Notes under the pieces: model-generated | The model's input: only the letters and a program-made list of their open reading frames with translations | Databases searched by the model: none | What the model was told of the DNA's origin: nothing | Program-made: the position numbers and the translations under genes | Assembly: GCA_963579025.1 (NCBI GenBank) | Contig: CAUZFZ010000009.1 | Location: forward strand, 1 to 64,000 | Reading direction: 5' to 3' | Length of the DNA: 64,000 bases | Origin: CAUZFZ01 sp963579025 | GTDB lineage: Bacteria; Planctomycetota; Planctomycetia; Planctomycetales; Planctomycetaceae | Shown here: positions 42,620-51,649 of the stretch, piece after piece | Position numbering within the stretch: position 1 is the stretch's first letter | How the letters are laid out: every line of letters begins with the position of its first letter

Positions 42620-44329
42620 CTATTCGGCAGCGATCGCGAAGATCGTCGACTTATTGGCGATGTACAGCACGTCGTTGGCAACGACCGGCGAGCTGTAGAC
42701 GGCATTACCAACATTGATCTCAGCGATTGGCTGCTCGTCGTCCATTGCCACTTTCGGATCGGACGACAGATTGAAGATGGCGATGTCGCCGTCTTCATCG
42801 CCGATGTAGACCTTGCCATCCACGATCAAGGGCGATCCCCAGGCCGCGGCGAACATGTCGTACTTCCAGTAGACGACCGGCGGATGTGTGCCGTCTTCGT
42901 TCGTGCGGGTCGTGTCGATCTTCTTCGCATCCAAACAGTGGAACAGGCCGCTGAAGTCGGAGATGAACAGAATGTCATTCTTAATCGCCGCCGTGCCGAT
43001 CGTGCGGTGCATCGTTTCTTCGAACTTCACCTTGCCGTCGTTGTTGGTGTCAACTTTCGAGTAGTGCCAGATCACCGCGGAATTTGGGTTCTTCTCGATC
43101 TTCTCACCCTCTTCCAGTTCAACGGCCAGCAGGCGGCGGTGCGGGACGAGTTTGCCATCGGCGTCTTTGGCCAGCGTGATGCTGACGTCACCACGTTTGG
43201 TCGGATCGATGCAGTACAAGTGACCGGGGCCCTCACCATGTTCCGGGTCCTGACCGACGGCGACGTACACGTTGCCGTCATAGATCACCGGCGTGGCGAT
43301 GATGTTATTCCGCGTGCCACGACCACCAAGGATCCACTTCGAGTCCTTCGGATTGCCGTCCAGCTTCCATACCAGTTTCGCGTTGCCCTTGCCGTCACCT
43401 TCGGGATCGAAGCTGTATACCCAGCCGTCACCACCAGTAAAGATGACCTGCGCCTGGCCACCTAGAACAGCATAAGCCGGTGAAGACCACTGCCCGTGCA
43501 GGATGTTCTTGCCAGGCGAATCGTCGGTCCACAGCAGCTCACCAGTATTGCGGTCCAGGGCGATGAAGCTGGGAGCATCGGGAGCGGGCAGGTTAATGTG
43601 AGATTCGTCCAGGCCGTTTGACGTATTCACCAGCAGGACTTCCCCGGCCAGTGTGACCGAGCAACTGCACATGTTGTGCTGCGAGACACCCAGGCGGCTC
43701 ATCATATTGAACACCCAGATGACGTCGGCTTCTTCTTTGGTCTGCACAGGCTCAGCCGTGAAGGAGCCGTCGTTTTCGCCGTCCGCGAAACCTTCCGTGT
43801 CGCAGCACTGAACTTCGCCGCGGCTGGTGACAAACCACAGCCTTTCACCGTCAATCAGTGGTGAACAGCAAACGCCCTGCAGTGGCCAGTCGTGAACTCG
43901 GCCGGTAGGCAGTTTCGGGCTGGAATGTTGCCACAGAAAATCACCGGTCTTCTCATCGAAGCACAGCAGACAACCGAGATCGACATTACTCGGGTATCGC
44001 TTTAGATGTCCGGCTCCATTGTTGGTGCCCACGTAGACTTTACCGTTTGCAATAACCGGATTGCCGTAAGTCTGTGATCCGAGCTTCGCTGACCACTTGA
44101 TGTTCTTGCCGGTGTCGATGTCCCATGTCGTAGGAATGTTCTTGCCGTCCGGCGTATTGTTCTTTCCGCCCCAGCCACCCCACTGCGGCCAGTCTTTCGG
44201 ACCGACCTTGAACAGGGCGATGCCTTTGCTGGCTTCGACGGTGGGGTCGTACTTCTGAGCGAACGCTGGAGATGCCGCCAGCGCAGCGACCATTGCAGTC
44301 GCCAGGGTCACGGTGGGAATCGATTTCAT
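42620..44329 (-). CDS. Exported PQQ-type beta-propeller protein
   Basis: A 569-residue protein with a Sec signal (about residues 1-24, AALAASPAFAQ). Repeated PQQ/BamB-like blades follow, recognisable by units such as FDEKTGDFLWQHSS, LDRNTGELLWTDD and YCIDPTK. WP-W near WPQWGGWGG begins the first blade. Such proteins may be dehydrogenase-like or structural; no catalytic residues typical of PQQ methanol dehydrogenase can be seen. A Ca2+-binding type loop DTNNDGKVKFEE is present. It is 103 bases downstream of a second propeller gene on the same strand, likely one operon. Confidence 0.82.
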   Translation of the reverse strand: MKSIPTVTLATAMVAALAASPAFAQKYDPTVEASKGIALFKVGPKDWPQWGGWGGKNNTPDGKNIPTTWDIDTGKNIKWSAKLGSQTYGNPVIANGKVYVGTNNGAGHLKRYPSNVDLGCLLCFDEKTGDFLWQHSSPKLPTGRVHDWPLQGVCCSPLIDGERLWFVTSRGEVQCCDTEGFADGENDGSFTAEPVQTKEEADVIWVFNMMSRLGVSQHNMCSCSVTLAGEVLLVNTSNGLDESHINLPAPDAPSFIALDRNTGELLWTDDSPGKNILHGQWSSPAYAVLGGQAQVIFTGGDGWVYSFDPEGDGKGNAKLVWKLDGNPKDSKWILGGRGTRNNIIATPVIYDGNVYVAVGQDPEHGEGPGHLYCIDPTKRGDVSITLAKDADGKLVPHRRLLAVELEEGEKIEKNPNSAVIWHYSKVDTNNDGKVKFEETMHRTIGTAAIKNDILFISDFSGLFHCLDAKKIDTTRTNEDGTHPPVVYWKYDMFAAAWGSPLIVDGKVYIGDEDGDIAIFNLSSDPKVAMDDEQPIAEINVGNAVYSSPVVANDVLYIANKSTIFAIAAE

Positions 44330-44432
44330 GGTTCACCTTCAGGAGTGAGGCCAGTGGGATCTTTGATTGGTTAACTTGTTCGCCGCTCAGGCGGGGGAGC
44401 ACTGTCAGGCTGAAGCCTGGCAACAAGATTGC

Positions 44433-46961
44433 TCAGTTCTGGGTCAGCTTGACGTTGTCGAAGAAAATCTCCGCATCCTTCGCGTTCCCGAACAAACCGG
44501 GGCTACCGATTTCGTTACCGGGGGTGTCTTCCCAGGTGACAGTCCATGCTTCCGGCTCGTCTTCGCCACGCGGCCAGACTTTGCCTTTCAGGATGGCGAC
44601 TTTTGTGCCTTTGCGGTCTTCGATCGTTGTCGACAGCTTGAGTGTGTACCAGGTGTTAGGACTCCACTCGAATGGTGCGATATTGAATTTGGATTCGTGT
44701 GCGATCCAGGAGCCGACTTTCAGAGTCTGAGCCGCGCCCATCAGATCCAGGCGGTATCGCTGGCCGATGACTCCGACATCGCCCTGCTTTCCATCGCGTT
44801 GGGCGGAGTACACATCGGCCTGAATCGTATACTTGCTGAAGTTCGGCCGTCCCATCCAGCCCTGACTGCGAGCTCCCTTAGGGATCGTTGTGATCTTACA
44901 CATGACCCCGTTGCCTTTGACTTTGTCTTCTCCACGTTTGACTGTCAGCTTAAGTCCCTTTTCGCCCAGGTCTTCAAACGACCATTCCGAAACAACGCCT
45001 TCGTCCTTCAACACAGTCAGCATTGGGTCGATCGTGGCCTTCGCATCGTCAATTGTGCGGACGGCTTCCAGGAGTTTTGTAAATCGCAGGAAGACAGTCC
45101 AGCGCTGTTTGGGTGTTGTGTTGTCCCACACGCGTGTCGGGGAAAAGTTCACGAATTCGGACCGCAGATAGACATACAGTCGTGAGAGTGTCTCGCTTTG
45201 TCCTTCCAGTTTCTTGAACAGGTCGTAGTCGATCACGATGTTGCGGTACCGGGCACCGACCCACGTGATCGGAACTTCTCCGTTGTCGAAATTGAAAGTC
45301 CAGGGGAAGTCGGGGATGACGCGGATGCGGGCATTGCCGGTCAACTCACCGACTTTGGCCGTAACAACAACCGCTCCGTGTTCCGTACCTTGTGGTGTTG
45401 TGTAGCGACCCTCGGCGTCGATTGCCCCGGGCCCCTCAATGTTGAATGTCACATCTTCAGGTTTAGCGGTTCGAAGGTATTGGCCACGGCTGTTGTAAAG
45501 TCGAACCTGATGAAGCTGCCGTTGTCCGGCCGGGCCACTCTTCAATAGTGATTCGACGGGAACGATTTGCACGTGTGCTGGAGTTGTGTCGTCGGCGACG
45601 TCAGCAACGGCCGCAAGTTCCGGACGCGGGTCTGACTGAACTTCATGATCTGTTTTACCGATGCAGTACATCGCTTCGCCGGTGGTGATGTAGATACGTC
45701 CGTGCGAGACGATCGGCGATGCCGCAACGTCTGCGTCGAGTCGCTGATAGTGGATCTTTTCGAGTCCATCCTCGGTTAGTTTGAAGATGAATTCCCGACC
45801 GTTGCCTTCGCAGCAGTAGAGTTTTCCATCGGCGTACAGAATGCTGGCGCGTCCCATCGTGCCGACTTTCAGACGCTGAATTCGTTCGCCGGTCTTCGCA
45901 TCGACGACCAGCAGGTTGCCCTTGTCCTCAATGGCGTAAATACGGTCATTCACGACCACTGGAGAACTCTTGCCGACGTACCACTCGCGGGTGCGCCAGA
46001 GTTCTCCGGTCTTTGAGATGTCACCTTTGCCGTTCAGATCGAGCGCGAAAAGCGCGCCCATTTCATTACCGTCGAGGTTTTCCTCACTGTGGCCGCACAG
46101 GACCATGTTGCCAGCGATGACGGGCGTCGTGTTGATTCCGCGGCGTGAGACGTTATAAGTCCAGACGCGTTTCCCGGTCTGCGGTTGAAACGCATGAACT
46201 CCGCCGTCGCCGGAACCGGTGACGAACACGGGCGTGCCGTTAGCGACCGCCAGCACGGGTGAGCTGTACGTCGTGTCGAAGGGCAGTGGTCGTGTTCCCT
46301 CGAACCAGACGGGCTGGCCATTGCGTTTGTCGAACGCGATATAGCGGTCGGCCGGTTTTGCCATGTCACCCCAGCCGATCACGATCGCACTGACGATGAC
46401 CAGGTCACCGGCAATGATTGGTGTGTTCGTCCGCCCGCCATAGGTACTCAGCAGACCGAACCGTTCATGCAGAGACTTCTGCCAGACGGTTTTGCCAGTC
46501 TTTCCATCGATACACTGAAACTTGCCACACACGCCCAAGGCAAACACGTTGCCGGTTTCCGGGTCACCGGTGACATTGGACCAGGCAACTCGGGTATCGG
46601 GTACGTCCGACAGATAGACGTTGAACGTGTTCTGCCAGAGGATCTTGCCGGTCTTCGCATCGGCACAGATGATCTTCTCACCCTCGGTTTCGGTGCCTGG
46701 ATTGGACCGAGCGAGCAGGTAGATCTTTCCGTTCATCACGATCGGTGTGGATCGCGAAGCAAGCTCTTTGCTGGCCCACAGCAGGTTCTCGCCCTCAGGA
46801 GACCATGAATCCGGCAGTCCTTTTTCGCGAGAGATGCCGTTCATCTCGGGGCCGCGCCAGTAAGGCCAGTCCAGCGGATCACCACCGTTGGCAAAGCCGT
46901 CCTCGGCGATGAGCGACAACAGAGTAAGCACGAGCGTAAATCTCAGGGCGGAAGGTCTCAT
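44433..46961 (-). CDS. Large exported PQQ-type beta-propeller protein with C-terminal lectin-like domain
   Basis: An 842-residue protein. Signal peptide about residues 1-24. Residues 30-430 form a beta-propeller with blades marked by CADAKTGKILWQ, CIDGKTGKTVWQ and FDKRNGQPVWFEG. A middle beta-sandwich region (around VTFNIEGPGAIDAEGRYTT) is followed by a helical stretch and a C-terminal DUF1080/concanavalin-like domain ending DAEIFFDNVKLTQ. The whole suggests polysaccharide or glycoprotein handling outside the cytoplasm. ATG 46961 has a purine-rich ribosome site; a frame upstream adds 17 polar residues. Confidence 0.8.
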   Translation of the reverse strand: MRPSALRFTLVLTLLSLIAEDGFANGGDPLDWPYWRGPEMNGISREKGLPDSWSPEGENLLWASKELASRSTPIVMNGKIYLLARSNPGTETEGEKIICADAKTGKILWQNTFNVYLSDVPDTRVAWSNVTGDPETGNVFALGVCGKFQCIDGKTGKTVWQKSLHERFGLLSTYGGRTNTPIIAGDLVIVSAIVIGWGDMAKPADRYIAFDKRNGQPVWFEGTRPLPFDTTYSSPVLAVANGTPVFVTGSGDGGVHAFQPQTGKRVWTYNVSRRGINTTPVIAGNMVLCGHSEENLDGNEMGALFALDLNGKGDISKTGELWRTREWYVGKSSPVVVNDRIYAIEDKGNLLVVDAKTGERIQRLKVGTMGRASILYADGKLYCCEGNGREFIFKLTEDGLEKIHYQRLDADVAASPIVSHGRIYITTGEAMYCIGKTDHEVQSDPRPELAAVADVADDTTPAHVQIVPVESLLKSGPAGQRQLHQVRLYNSRGQYLRTAKPEDVTFNIEGPGAIDAEGRYTTPQGTEHGAVVVTAKVGELTGNARIRVIPDFPWTFNFDNGEVPITWVGARYRNIVIDYDLFKKLEGQSETLSRLYVYLRSEFVNFSPTRVWDNTTPKQRWTVFLRFTKLLEAVRTIDDAKATIDPMLTVLKDEGVVSEWSFEDLGEKGLKLTVKRGEDKVKGNGVMCKITTIPKGARSQGWMGRPNFSKYTIQADVYSAQRDGKQGDVGVIGQRYRLDLMGAAQTLKVGSWIAHESKFNIAPFEWSPNTWYTLKLSTTIEDRKGTKVAILKGKVWPRGEDEPEAWTVTWEDTPGNEIGSPGLFGNAKDAEIFFDNVKLTQN

Positions 46962-47269
46962 GTCGGACTCTTCTTCTGTGAGGCGAGAGAATCGAGGACT
47001 GCGGGAGGGCACAGGATACGATCCGAAGGCGAACGGGTCGCTCGACCAGGCGGGAGTTACGACGCAATGGCCAAGGTCACCAGAGTTCCAGAATTGAACC
47101 GAAAATACGGGAACGCCTGCGTGACGGCGCGATTTCCGGGTGCCGTTCAGTTCAGCTCGGAAGGCGCGCGGCTAACAGTAGCAAACGCCAATCTGTAACG
47201 GCAAGGAACGGGTGGGATCAGTGACCGTCGATACGTGATTTCGAAATCGACCCGGCCTGACCCCAGGAC
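46962..47269. other. Divergent gap upstream of rpsD
   Basis: About 300 bases between the large propeller gene and the rpsD promoter. It must carry the propeller promoter, but none is clear. I see no gene, repeat or RNA motif in it. Confidence 0.35.
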
Positions 47270-47298
47270 TTGAAGCGCACTCCGCAACTCCTTAGAGT
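47270..47298 (+). promoter_or_regulatory. Sigma-70-type promoter for rpsD
   Basis: TTGAAG at 47270-47275 and TAGAGT at 47293-47298 are 17 bases apart. It leaves an untranslated leader of about 85 bases before rpsD. Confidence 0.45.
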
Positions 47299-47388
47299 GC
47301 TCGGCTTTCCCGAATTCGACGCCATCCGGGCTAACCCCGGTCAGCTACATAACATCAGTCAAATCAAGCAGTTAAGAGAGGCAGTTGC

Positions 47389-47997
47389 ATGGGACGGTAC
47401 ACTGGTCCGAAGGGGCGAATCAATCGTCGGCTAGGCGCCGTGATCTTCGAGAACATCGGAGCGCAGAAAGCCTTTGAGAACCGCGATTACCCTCCGGGTC
47501 CGCAGCAGCGACGGCGCAAGCTGTCGGAGTACGGCATCTCGCTCAAAGAGAAGCAGAAGATCAAATACTACTACGGGTTCCGGGAAGAGCAGTTGCGTCG
47601 CTTCTTCGATCTGGCTCGCCGTCGTCAGGGCAACACGGGTGAAAACCTGCTCGTTATTTGCGAGACCCGGCTGGACAATGTCGTCCGACGCTCGGGCATG
47701 TGTCTGACCCGTCCGCAGGCTCGTCAGGGCATCACGCACCGGCACTTTCAGGTCAACGGCCGAACGGTCGACAAGCCGTCCATGTTGCTGCAACCAGGCG
47801 ATGTGGTGACGGTCCGGAATCGGCCAAACCTGAGGAACGTCTACAAAGAGTTTGCCGAAGCCAACACAGCGCCCGCATGCGACTGGATTAGTTTCGACCA
47901 GAACGCGTTGCAGGCGACAGTCACGGTGATGCCGACAATGGACGACGTGAGCGTCCCGGTCGACGTCGGTAAAGTCGTCGCCTTCATGTCGCGCTAA
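47389..47997 (+). CDS. rpsD: 30S ribosomal protein S4
   Basis: A 202-residue primary rRNA-binding protein that starts 30S assembly. N-terminal MGRYTGPKGRINRRLG and the S4 RNA-binding domain (about residues 95-160, RLDNVVRRSGM and FQVNGRTVDKPS) are normal. It is a single-gene unit with its own promoter and strong terminator, and not in the alpha operon with rpsK and rpoA. GAGAGGC upstream is the ribosome site. Confidence 0.95.
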   Translation: MGRYTGPKGRINRRLGAVIFENIGAQKAFENRDYPPGPQQRRRKLSEYGISLKEKQKIKYYYGFREEQLRRFFDLARRRQGNTGENLLVICETRLDNVVRRSGMCLTRPQARQGITHRHFQVNGRTVDKPSMLLQPGDVVTVRNRPNLRNVYKEFAEANTAPACDWISFDQNALQATVTVMPTMDDVSVPVDVGKVVAFMSR

Positions 47998-48022
47998 GCG
48001 TTTGACCAGTCGCAAATACACA

Positions 48023-48048
48023 GGCCGCCCCTTCGGGCGGCCTTTTTT
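48023..48048 (+). terminator. Strong rho-independent terminator of rpsD
   Basis: GGCCGCCC, loop CTTC, GGGCGGCC, then TTTTTT. A textbook stem and T-run 26 bases after the rpsD stop. Confidence 0.95.
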
Positions 48049-48178
48049 GTTCGCAGTCCGTGGAGAACTCGGTGGCTTTGCAGCCCTTCCAACCGTGCCC
48101 TAGGATGCCGCCCGCCTTGCCAGGGTCTGCAACAGGTCGCTGAATTCGCGAGACTTCGGCCCGGGCTCTGACGAGTTC

Positions 48179-48292
48179 CAGTAGTTACAAGTTTGAGATG
48201 GGCGGTCGCGGTCGATCGTAGCTGGATTCGCAAGAATTTCGCGGTCCGGCTGAATTCTTGCGAATCCAGCTACTTCAAACTTGGAACTACTG
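48179..48292. repeat. Nested palindromic repeat
   Basis: Outer arms CAGTAGTTACAAGTTTGA (48179-48196) and TCAAACTTGGAACTACTG (48275-48292) enclose inner arms GTAGCTGGATTCGCAAGAAT (from 48218) and ATTCTTGCGAATCCAGCTAC (to 48273). The central loop is GC-rich. It lies between rpsD and cysC and would form a long two-part hairpin. Confidence 0.75.
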
Positions 48293-48368
48293 AGTTCAGA
48301 TACAGAACCTTCGACATGAGTCGCGTTAACACAGTCAACAACTCAAAGCAGGACAGAGAACCCAACCG

Positions 48369-48980
48369 ATGGCCGAACAGAAAGCAACAAACGTCACATG
48401 GCATGAACATAAGGTCGATCAAGCGGAACGCTGGAAAGCCGGCGGCCACAAAGGTGCCGTGCTGTGGTTCACAGGGTTGAGCGCCTGTGGCAAGAGTACG
48501 ATTGCCAACGAGGTGGACCATATTCTGCACGGGCAGGGCAAGCGGACGTACGTACTGGATGGCGACAACGTTCGGCAGGGACTCAACAAGAACCTGGGTT
48601 TCTCGGCCGAAGATCGAGCCGAGAACATTCGCCGGATCGGTGAGGTTGCCAAGCTGTTCTCAGACGCCGGTGTGATTACGTCGACGGCGTTCATCTCCCC
48701 CTATCGGGCTGACCGCGACCAAGTCCGCGAGTTACTGGAGCCCGGTCAGTTCGTCGAGATCCTCGTGGATGCGTCGCTGGAAACGTGTGAAGCACGTGAC
48801 CCCAAGGGCCTCTACAAGAAGGCTCGGGCGGGAGAAATCAAGGGCTTCACCGGCATCGACGATCCATATGAGGCTCCCGAGAATCCCGAACTGGTACTCG
48901 ACTCCAATACCAAGGGTATTGAAGAACTGGCAGCGGAAGTGGTCGCGTGGCTTGATGCCAAGGGAATCATGAGCCTTTAA
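48369..48980 (+). CDS. cysC: Adenylyl-sulfate kinase
   Basis: A 203-residue enzyme that phosphorylates adenosine 5'-phosphosulfate to PAPS. The P-loop is GLSACGKST at 36-44. Family blocks are RQGLNKNLGFSAEDRAENIRR and FISPYRADRDQVREL. No sulfate adenylyltransferase genes are adjacent. PAPS could feed sulfate assimilation or sulfation of carbohydrates, which would fit an organism rich in sulfatases. Confidence 0.94.
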   Translation: MAEQKATNVTWHEHKVDQAERWKAGGHKGAVLWFTGLSACGKSTIANEVDHILHGQGKRTYVLDGDNVRQGLNKNLGFSAEDRAENIRRIGEVAKLFSDAGVITSTAFISPYRADRDQVRELLEPGQFVEILVDASLETCEARDPKGLYKKARAGEIKGFTGIDDPYEAPENPELVLDSNTKGIEELAAEVVAWLDAKGIMSL

Positions 48981-49152
48981 TTGCTCGCGCTGTCATCATG
49001 ACTGGCAAGTGAACAGGGCACGGACTCCGCAGTGGACGCAGACCAGAATCTGTGTCTATCCGCGAAGTCTGTGTCCTGATTGCATTTCAGGGTCGCTGAC
49101 CCTTCGCAGACAATTGGCGGTGTGAATCGGATCGAATCGATGGAGGTCGACC

Positions 49153-50238
49153 ATGACAGCATCCACCACTCTGACTCTCGCGCGCTACGAACCGGCGAGG
49201 GCTTATGAATGGAATTACGATCATGCGCCGGATCCCGTCGAGGCTGACGTGCCCGCAGTACCCGGCGAGTGGACCTTCTGCGGACTGCGAGCTGCGTCGC
49301 CTCTGGGAATGCCGGCCGGTCCCCTGCTGAATGGTATGTGGATTCGGTATTACGCCTCGCTGGGCTTCGACGTGCTGACCTACAAGACGGTCCGCAGCTC
49401 ATTCCGTGAGTGCTATGTCCTGCCGAACCTGTTGCCAGTCAGGATTTCCGGCTCATCACGGCAGTTGAGTGGCGGGGAGATTGAACTTCCGGCGGCAGCA
49501 GAAAACGACGGAAGCTGGGCTGTCAGTTTCGGGATGCCGTCCATGCGGCCCGATACTTGGCGCGCCGACATTGAAGACACGCGGCAACGGCTTGCAGCCG
49601 AAAAACTGCTGTCGGTTTCCGTCGTCGGAACGGTGCAGTCCGGCTGGTCTACTGATGACCTGGCTGCCGACTATGCTCAGTGTGCTCGCTGGGCAGTGGA
49701 TGCCGGAGCCGACGCCATCGAGATGAATTTCTCGTGCCCGAATGTCGCGACGTGCGATGGTCAGCTTTACCAGGAGCCTGTCGGAGCCACAATTGTCGCT
49801 GCCGCCGTGCGACAGGCCATTGGATCGAAGCCGCTGATTGCGAAGGTCGGTCATGTCTCACGACCCGAGCATGCCGAGTCGCTGCTGAATGCCATTGAGG
49901 GGCACGTTGATGCGCTCGCGATGACGAACAGCGTCGCGGCGACGGTGAAGTACGAAGACGGGACGGTCGCGTTTGACGGACAGAAACGTGGTATCTGTGG
50001 AGCGGCAACACGGCGCGCCTCGACGAACCAGGCTGCCATGTTCTCAAATCTGATTCAGTCGCGCGGGACAAACACGCGGTTGATTGGGGTGGGTGGTGCC
50101 GCGACAGCGGACGACGTGCGGGACTACCTTAAGGCTGGAGCCGAGTGCGTCCATATCGCGACCGCGGCCATGATCGACCCGTCGATCGGACTGCGAATTC
50201 GCGCGGAACTCGCTGAGGACCCGCCGCAAACCGATTGA
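49153..50238 (+). CDS. Dihydroorotate dehydrogenase-like flavoprotein
   Basis: A 361-residue TIM-barrel protein of the DHODH superfamily. SPLGMPAGPLLNG near the N-terminus and NFSCPNV near residue 194 (with the catalytic-type Cys) match class 1 DHODH/dihydropyrimidine dehydrogenase enzymes. LIGVGGAATADDVRDYLKAG near the C-terminus is the FMN phosphate-binding region. The N-terminal 40 residues are unusual. It may be pyrD or a pyrimidine-related oxidase. The neighbours give no decision, so no symbol is given. GGAGGTCG precedes the ATG. Confidence 0.78.
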   Translation: MTASTTLTLARYEPARAYEWNYDHAPDPVEADVPAVPGEWTFCGLRAASPLGMPAGPLLNGMWIRYYASLGFDVLTYKTVRSSFRECYVLPNLLPVRISGSSRQLSGGEIELPAAAENDGSWAVSFGMPSMRPDTWRADIEDTRQRLAAEKLLSVSVVGTVQSGWSTDDLAADYAQCARWAVDAGADAIEMNFSCPNVATCDGQLYQEPVGATIVAAAVRQAIGSKPLIAKVGHVSRPEHAESLLNAIEGHVDALAMTNSVAATVKYEDGTVAFDGQKRGICGAATRRASTNQAAMFSNLIQSRGTNTRLIGVGGAATADDVRDYLKAGAECVHIATAAMIDPSIGLRIRAELAEDPPQTD

Positions 50239-50364
50239 CGGAAAATCCCGCGGACCGTGAATGCTTCCTTTACGTAGATCAGTGATTGCACACACGCTGA
50301 GAAGTGGACAGAGCGACGATGGACCAGCAGCCACTCTTCGACAAGCAGACCCGCAAAGGCCAAT

Positions 50365-51576
50365 GTGACTTCTGAATCAATCAAACTTCCAAACCTGTCG
50401 CGCCGCGCGGCGATTCACCGCTGTGCAGTGTTGGGTGCATTGGGATGCGCCTCGTACTCACAACCGGCGTCGTCCAGCCAAACGTCCGATGCTTCCGTGC
50501 TGTCGCGTGTCCGATTCAAAGACAACGATGGAGCAGAGCAACAGGTTGACGGTCGAGTTCTGTTTCGCGGGGCGGAGGGCGGACTGCTCATTGAAGACGC
50601 GGCCGCCAGGTTATGGACAGTGACCGCCGAACGCCTTGTGAGCGAGAACAAAACAAGCACAGCGTTCGAGCCCTTGACCACCGCACAACTCGGCGAGGTC
50701 GTCAGTAACGAAGCCGTCTCGGCGGGAGTGAACGGACCGTTCTCGGTCCACGCGACCGATCACTACGTGATTACAACGAATACAAGCGAAGTCTACGCGC
50801 AGTGGTGTGGCCGCCTGCTTGAGCGGCTGAAAGTGGCGATGACAAAATTCTGGAAGACCCGCGATCTGGAACTCGCCGAGCCAGAGTTTCCGCTACCCGT
50901 GTTGATTCTGTCCCGCAAAGAAGACTTTGGGAAACTGGCCGTCTACGACTCGACACCCGGTTCAGCCAAGGGCCAAGGATATTACCTGATCACCGGGAAC
51001 CGGATTGTCCTGTATGACCTGACGTCTGATGGCGGAGCATCCAACGCGAAGACGATCGCCGACGTGCAACGTCGGCTGGTTCGGTCGCCGGCCAGTGTTG
51101 CGACTGTCGTACACGAGGCGACGCATCAGATCGCGTTCAACTGCGGAGTCCACACGCGATACGCGGACAATCCGCTCTGGATGACCGAAGGCATGGCGAT
51201 GTACTTCGAAACGCCAGACCTCAGTGGTCGCAGTTGGCGAACAATTGGAAAAGTCAGTCCGATTCGTTTGCGGCAGTTCCGCGATTACGCCACCAGTCGC
51301 CGTGGTGGCGATTCACTCGAAACTCTAATCCGGGACAACGCACGACTGGTCGACCCCGAGAAAGCGGTGGATGCCTACGCCGAGTCATGGGCGCTGACGC
51401 ACTTTCTGATTCGCTCGCGCGGGCGACAGTACGCAGCGTACGTACGGAAGCTCGCCGAAAAACCGCGTCTGCAGTTTGACAAACCGGACGATCGAACGGC
51501 TGCCTTTCAGGATGACTTTGGTGAGCTTGCCATTCTTGAAAAGCAGTTTCTGAGCTACGTACGCCGGCTCCGATAG
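50365..51576 (+). CDS. DUF1570 exported peptidase-like protein
   Basis: A 403-residue protein with a zincin motif HEATH at 250-254 and the downstream WMTEGMAMYFETPD block, the pattern of the planctomycete DUF1570 family. The N-terminus has Arg-Arg (SRRAAIHRC) followed by a hydrophobic stretch ending near LGALGCASYS. This could be a Tat signal or a lipoprotein signal. GTG start at 50365 is provisional. Protease activity is likely from the motif but not shown for the family. Confidence 0.8.
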   Translation: MTSESIKLPNLSRRAAIHRCAVLGALGCASYSQPASSSQTSDASVLSRVRFKDNDGAEQQVDGRVLFRGAEGGLLIEDAAARLWTVTAERLVSENKTSTAFEPLTTAQLGEVVSNEAVSAGVNGPFSVHATDHYVITTNTSEVYAQWCGRLLERLKVAMTKFWKTRDLELAEPEFPLPVLILSRKEDFGKLAVYDSTPGSAKGQGYYLITGNRIVLYDLTSDGGASNAKTIADVQRRLVRSPASVATVVHEATHQIAFNCGVHTRYADNPLWMTEGMAMYFETPDLSGRSWRTIGKVSPIRLRQFRDYATSRRGGDSLETLIRDNARLVDPEKAVDAYAESWALTHFLIRSRGRQYAAYVRKLAEKPRLQFDKPDDRTAAFQDDFGELAILEKQFLSYVRRLR

Positions 51577-51584
51577 CACCGTTC

Positions 51585-51644
51585 GTAGTAACCGCATTTA
51601 TGCGGTTTGACCGGCAGGCGGAACCCGACAAGTCGGGTTACTAC
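51585..51644. repeat. Cruciform-type palindromic repeat between convergent genes
   Basis: Outer GTAGTAA and TTACTAC enclose two hairpins, CCGCA-TTTA-TGCGG and ACCCGA-CAAG-TCGGGT. It begins nine bases after the DUF1570 stop and ends six bases before the argG stop, so it may stop transcription from both sides. Confidence 0.7.
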
Positions 51645-51649
51645 AAACT

